DNA from: Calendula officinalis
Lineage: Eukaryota > Streptophyta > Magnoliopsida > Asterales > Asteraceae
Length of the DNA: 64,000 nucleotides
Direction: 5' to 3'
NCBI GenBank assembly: GCA_963853835.1
Contig: OY970820.1
Span: 81,526,909-81,590,908, forward strand
A program made the position numbers and the translations under genes. Every line of letters starts with the position of its first letter. The first letter of the stretch is position 1. Below are positions 59,552-64,000 of the stretch, piece after piece. The notes beneath the pieces are model-generated. The model saw only the letters and a list, made by a program, of their open reading frames with translations. It was not told the DNA's origin and ran no database searches.

Positions 59552-59767
59552 ATGACTTTTTGTTTAAATGGTGCGATGTGGTGTATATGGAAGTCAAGAA
59601 ACGAGGCGGTTTTTAATAATATGGTGAAATCTGAAATGAAAATTGCGGATGACATTGTCTCTACGACATTCACTTGGATAAAACATAAGAGTAAACTAAA
59701 TTGTAATTGGGCAGATTGGTGTATTTCTTTTTTTTTTGTTTCCTATGTAATTGTTCTCCACCCTTAG
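59552..59767 (+). pseudogene. LINE ORF2 terminal fragment (5'-truncated)
   Basis: The reading MWCIWKSRNEAVFNN and STTFTWIKHKSKLNCNWADWC is the extreme C-terminus of plant L1-type ORF2 (zf-RVT region), with its own stop at 59765-59767. A short 3' UTR and an A-rich tail near 59813-59819 follow. Everything upstream is missing. Confidence 0.72.
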
Positions 59768-60027
59768 CAACTTGCTAAGTTGGTTATTTTATAAATTTAG
59801 TTGCCGTTTCCAAAAAAAGATATAATTGTTTTATTATATGCATCATAATGTATGCCCTACAAAATATATTAGGAAAACTTTTTTTTATATAGGGTGTCAA
59901 GACTATTTTTGTATACTATTAACACGTGAAAAATGGAAGATACCAAAAAGGCTGCAAAACTTTTAGAAATATAAGGGACGAAAAATATAATTTAGTGAAT
60001 TAATACACTTCGTTGTTTTATTTTTAA

Positions 60028-60474
60028 GGGATAATTTCATACACGTTCTTGTAAACTTCCAATATTACATATATATCCTTTCAAACCTCGAAATTCTCAC
60101 ATATATCTTTTTACCTAATTTTATAATATTTAAATCATTTAAAATCTAATAAAACATAAATGCTCATCTAAATTAGTGGTAAAATGCCCTAAATACCCTT
60201 AAATGTCAAGTGTGTTTTCTTTCATCAAGGGTATTTTCTTGCCAAATTCGACAATTGCATTTTATTTCGTCAAGAATTTTAGGCTATTTTCCCATTAATT
60301 TAGATTAGGTTTTATGTTTTTTAAATTTTTAAATATTAAATATTATTAAAATTAGGTAAAAGGATATATATATGAGAATTTTGAGGTTTTGAAAGGATAT
60401 ATACGCAATAATGGAGTTTGCAAGAATATATATGTAATATTTAAAATTTGCAAGGACGTGTATGAAATTATCCC
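60028..60474. mobile_element. Fold-back Mutator-type MITE with exact 9-bp duplication
   Basis: The ends GGGATAATTTCATACACGTT and (inward from the right) GGGATAATTTCATACACGTC begin arms of about 130 bp. TATTTTTAA flanks both sides exactly (60019-60027 and 60475-60483). No ORF. Confidence 0.92.
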
Positions 60475-60483
60475 TATTTTTAA

Positions 60484-60896
60484 ATTAGGTTTAAAATTTA
60501 CATTTAATTCGGTCAAACAATAGAAATTACTAAATTAAGTAGCGAATGTATATGCTCAATCTCTAGAGGTCTACAATTAGTTTAATAAACCTGATTATAT
60601 TAACTTTTAGAATAATCAAAATATATCATTGGTCTTTATGATGAGATGATACCTAATTAACTATATTAACTACCAAATATGCTATTCATTTCTTTTCTTG
60701 AGAGAGAGAGAGATTGGTAGAATATGAAGAACATGACAAGGTTCGAATGCTCTATAAAATGCAATTAGGTTTGACCATCAACAAATTTGACTACAGGTTA
60801 TGAAAGAACACATGAGACCACATGAAAGCCTAATTTTAATTAAATACAAGATAAAAACAATTTATGCTACTAAGATGTACAATTTAATTATTTAAG
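60484..60896. other. AT-rich spacer with a short GA run
   Basis: A GAGAGAGAGAGAGA run lies near 60699-60712. No gene is supported. Confidence 0.4.
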
Positions 60897-61463
60897 GCCG
60901 GTCGGAGTGGGCACTCCCGTGGCCCGTACGTGGTGATGATGTGGGGTACGAGCACGACGTGGGGGAGAAAAGAACACCGCCCCCACCACGGCGTGGGGGG
61001 GGGGGGGGGGGCGTGGCCACAGATACGGAGCAACACAGTGTGGCGTGTGCGAGTGTCAAGGGGTTTTTGCCCGTTGGCTGGAAAAATAGAGAAGATAAAA
61101 AAGAAGGGAAGGAAAGTTTTTTGGTATTGCCTGTGCAGGAAAAAAAAAGGAATGAAGGGGATGAAGGAAATGAGTTTTGGGTTTAAGGGTTTTTTTGTGG
61201 GCTTTTAAAAATAGTATTAGATTTAAAATTTTCTTTGATCTTATTGTTGGGCTAGTTACATTTATATTTAAAACGTATATTACAGACTTAAAATTAATTA
61301 AAATCTGGTTTATTATAAACTTTTGAAGATGTGGTATTATAATTTAATTATCTGGGCTAAGTTTTATTAAAAAAATGAAATTGAAATGGTGAGATAGAAA
61401 TTAATATGGTGTGATGTGGTGTGGTGTAGTGTGTTTTGAAGACCATGGAAGTGCCCACTCCGG
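60897..61463. mobile_element. Non-autonomous PIF/Harbinger-like element
   Basis: The inner tips CGGAGTGGGCACTCCCGTGG and (inward from the right) CGGAGTGGGCACTTCCATGG are near-perfect inverted repeats. The left end is GC-rich with a long G run (about 60997-61012); the right end has GTGGTGTGGTGTAGTG like the AT-rich Harbinger ends. No transposase. The exact outer limits and duplication are uncertain. Confidence 0.7.
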
Positions 61464-62573
61464 TTCGGTTTTTGGACCGAGCTCACCCCACTATTTTGTT
61501 CGCCTTTTAGTTGTACCGACATCATCTTAAGATGCTAGAGCTTATAACATATGTTCATTTTAAGTCACCTAACAACGATTAAAACCATACACGTATCAAA
61601 TTCAAACCCAATGGAAATAGGTGATCCATTAGCCCATGATTCAACCCATCTTCTTAATGGTACACGGGCCAAGCCCAGTATAATATATTAATATATAACG
61701 GACTGAACCCAATGAGGCAATGACCCACAGGAAAAACCCACAAGGTTTATGACATCATGCAGTGCATCAACACAAGTTGTGGTGGTTTTCAGTCAATTAC
61801 ATGTTAAGCCTTCAAATAACCATATGATTCTAAGATTCGTAAGTATATTACTAGTTTATGTCCTGTGTACTACACAGAGTTTTTGGTATAAAACCTACAA
61901 ATAACATTTCCACGAAATAATATCCAAAAATAATAAACTAACTTAGGAGTGTTCGTTTGATGGTTTGATTTTATCCGAACCAAATAGGTAAAATCAACTG
62001 GTTTTTAGCAACCGATCGAACCCGCAGCCACATTACGACCAGGGGTGGACCACCTTGAAGTCCCATGATGTATGCGCCACATCTTAGTTTGTCCTAGACC
62101 TGTAAAAACTGTAGCCCACAACCCAAAAAATAGGAGTCCAAATGATAAACCTACATGTCATAATCCAATTGTCATTTTATTAGCTAGAATTAATCAATTG
62201 AAAAAGAAACGCAACAGGTTAGTAGTTGATGTGTTGTTGCCCACTTGATTCACATCTTACCCTCCCCTTATGTCGAATGCTTGATCTCTTCCGGCACAAC
62301 TCCTTTGGCGACCACTAGTAACTCCGACGAAGTTCCTTTCACCCTCCTATGATCCTATCATAATGAAACAAGTAATACTTCTTGTTATTATTAGGTTATT
62401 TCATCTTTATATTGTTTGTTATTGCATTGAAAAACATGAACTTCGTAAGCATTTTTTTTTTAATTAGAATTTAGGGTCAATATTTAGTTATAACTTGTTC
62501 AGAGTTTAAACCTTTTCATTTTAGGTTGCAATGATAATTGTTTTAGAAAGAAAGTTAGACGTTAGAGATCATA
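61464..62573. other. Spacer left of the hAT-like fragment
   Basis: No supported gene. Near 61950-62050 AACCGATCGAACCCG and AACTGGTTTTTAGC words suggest an old hAT remnant without clear ends. Confidence 0.4.
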
Positions 62574-62794
62574 ATGATGGAGGGCCTTCAAAAAGAAATT
62601 CTTGATTCTTCTAATGAAACTCCACAAAGTGAAAGCCTACACATTCCACAACCTAATAAACCTACCCATACAACATGTATTCAAGCAAGTTTTGATGTGA
62701 ATGAACTTCCTTCGGACGTTGGAGATTGGTAAAAAATTAAATCTTATCATCCAAATAAAACGGATGAAATGAGGACGACATATATGATGTTGCC
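62574..62794 (+). pseudogene. N-terminal fragment of a TTF-finger/ZMYM1-like (hAT-derived) protein
   Basis: The frame starts MMEGLQKEILDSS and reads FDVNELPSDVGDW, a TAA at 62730-62732, then KIKSYHPNKTDEMRTTYMM in the same frame. FDINELPSDPG followed by SYHPN is the N-terminal signature I know from plant TTF-type zinc-finger, hAT-related proteins. The finger and the rest are missing. Confidence 0.6.
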
Positions 62795-62928
62795 CGCCGC
62801 AATCATAACCATTGAACTATGTTTTTCTATGATGAAGTTATTAAAGACTGATTTGTGGAATACAATAAATGATGATTTTTTAATGTGGCTTTAATTTGTA
62901 ATGAAGAAAAGGAATTACATATAAAAAT

Positions 62929-63136
62929 GGGGTTTTCTAACGTATGCCCCTGAGGCATATATTAGGGGCAATCAATGAAGCATTAAATTTCCATTTTAAT
63001 TGAAAATCGTATTTATTGTATTATCTAAAATGGTAAAGATTAATGATCATTAATGTTATTCAAAATGAATTAGGAAATTTGATGCTTCATTTATTGCACC
63101 TAATGTATGTCCCAGGGGCATACGTTAGAAAAACCC
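62929..63136. mobile_element. Fold-back MITE with 8-bp duplication, GGGGTTTTCTAACG family
   Basis: The arms start GGGGTTTTCTAACGTATGCC at the left and, inward, GGGTTTTTCTAACGTATGCC at the right, extending over about 60 bp. ATAAAAAT flanks both sides (62921-62928 and 63137-63144). Related to 55539-55743. Confidence 0.85.
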
Positions 63137-63305
63137 ATAAAAATATAATGATTCATTTTCAAAAAATATTCAATAAAAAGACAACTCTAAGATATAATCG
63201 ATAGTTTAATTAAACTATATTTTGGAATTCAACCCAACTTTCCTCGCTAATTACTACTTAAACACATATGTTGGAGTTATTTAAATCCGTATCTGGATTC
63301 CTGAT

Positions 63306-63311
63306 TATATA
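63306..63311 (+). promoter_or_regulatory. Putative TATA box of the class III alcohol dehydrogenase gene
   Basis: TATATA about 80 bp before the ATG at 63393, in a reasonable core-promoter position. Confidence 0.5.
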
Positions 63312-63392
63312 CAGTACTACACTTGCGGCCTCACATTCTGTACCCTTTTTTTCTATCTAATCCACTGTCAAATAATTGTGCCTCGATCCGCC

Positions 63393-64000
63393 ATGGCTAA
63401 TCAAGGAAAGGTCATCACCTGCAAAGGTATATGTCTGCTACTTCATGGACTAATTTGATTTGTTTCTTGCTTCTTAAATCTACATTCGAAATTGATCATA
63501 AACCCTAAGTTTGATCTGATTGTGATTCATGATGAAGCTGCTGTGGCGTATGAGGCTAATAAGCCGTTAGTGATTGAAGATGTTGAGGTTGCACCGCCTC
63601 AAGCCGGTGAAGTTCGAGTTCAGATACTCTTTACTGCGCTTTGCCATACTGATGCATACACTTGGAGTGGCAAGGTATAATGTCATGATTATTGTGATCA
63701 ATATTCATCTAGGTTTTTAATCATCACTTTTGAAACCCTAGATGCAGCTAGCGATTTGTCGAACACGATGAAATGATCATTTCATGTTTGTAATGAGACT
63801 TCCGTAATGTTATTGTTATTCAAAACCTATTGATTATGTTATGATTTGATCGTATATTAAGTTTAGCATCAGTGAACAATACTATGTGCAAAAATTGATC
63901 AAACACATTTGATTTATGGCTCATGGGGATTCAAGGAAGCTGTTTTTGTTTGCTAATTTGTTCTGTTTTTTAATTACTTCACTTGCAGGATCCTGAGGGC
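63393..64000 (+). CDS. ADH3: S-(hydroxymethyl)glutathione dehydrogenase / class III ADH (GSNOR), 5' part
   Basis: Exons 63393-63426, 63538-63674 and 63989 to the window edge, GT-AG introns, joined in frame. The protein starts MANQGKVITCKAAVAYEANK and goes on PLVIEDVEVAPPQAGEVRVQ, ALCHTDAYTWSGKDPEG. CHTDAYTWSG carries the first catalytic-zinc Cys and the class III signature (class I plant ADHs have CHTDVYFWEA). The enzyme is cytosolic and uses NAD to oxidise S-hydroxymethylglutathione (formaldehyde detoxification) and NADH to reduce S-nitrosoglutathione. The short first exon after ATG is the known plant layout. About 320 residues lie beyond the window. Confidence 0.96.

Noticed and set aside
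60995..61015. Long G run as a biological signal
   Set aside because: A G-run of this length in a GC-rich Harbinger end is as likely to be slippage or assembly noise; a shorter run lies at 18307-18318 in a sister element.
1..64000. CRISPR array, phage or bacterial operon
   Set aside because: The introns, LTR elements, SINEs and photosystem gene show plant nuclear DNA; the regular repeats are LTR and transposon repeats.

Overview
The window is nuclear DNA of a flowering plant. Plant genes have short exons with GT-AG introns: psaE, a YUCCA flavin monooxygenase, a defensin-like peptide, and a class III alcohol dehydrogenase cut by the right edge. The transposon mix is typical of eudicots. The composition of the copia element and its extra 3' ORF looks most like composite-family (Asteraceae) repeats, but that family assignment is inference.

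Layout. 1-2517: 3' end of a Ty3/gypsy chromovirus (integrase tail, chromodomain, 3' LTR). 3793-5567: a six-exon gene for a small twin-CX9C (CHCH-like) protein. 7604-10187: a Stowaway-like MITE, a fold-back Mutator-type MITE and a SINE. 10438-10798: a two-exon defensin-like secreted peptide (minus). 11102-11182: tRNA-Leu(AAG). 12041-18413: a transposon pile-up containing two one-ORF PIF/Harbinger elements and a solo LTR, two of these nested inside Stowaway-like MITEs. 19425-20362: psaE with light-type promoter boxes. 22359-24156: a Harbinger element with an uninterrupted transposase. 27590-39090: a complete 11.5-kb Ty1/copia Sirevirus-like element with 621-bp LTRs, TSD ATACT, broken gag-pol and a large extra ORF. 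41366-42814: YUCCA gene (minus). 43733-46651: hAT element. 46808-47662: an unusual palindrome array. 49041-51047: another Harbinger. 52230-54291: a MITE split by a second solo LTR. 55.5-63.1 kb: MITEs, LINE tails and AT-rich spacer. 63393-64000: first three exons of the S-(hydroxymethyl)glutathione dehydrogenase (GSNOR/ADH class III) gene.

The host genes are functionally unrelated: photosystem I, auxin synthesis, formaldehyde/nitrosoglutathione detoxification, a secreted Cys-rich peptide and a probable mitochondrial intermembrane-space protein. No operon-like logic applies. The story of the window is transposon biology. Target-site duplications can be read directly for at least eleven insertions, and three nested insertions can be ordered in time. 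Two patterns deserve most attention. First, a short DNA word (TACTACTGGT/TACTACTGAT and its reverse complement) recurs through the LTRs, spacers and coding parts of the copia element in several reading frames. Second, the Harbinger elements carry either the Myb-like ORF1 or the transposase ORF2, never both, behind similar GC-rich termini.

All splice sites, domains and similarities were judged by eye; no alignment or search was run.
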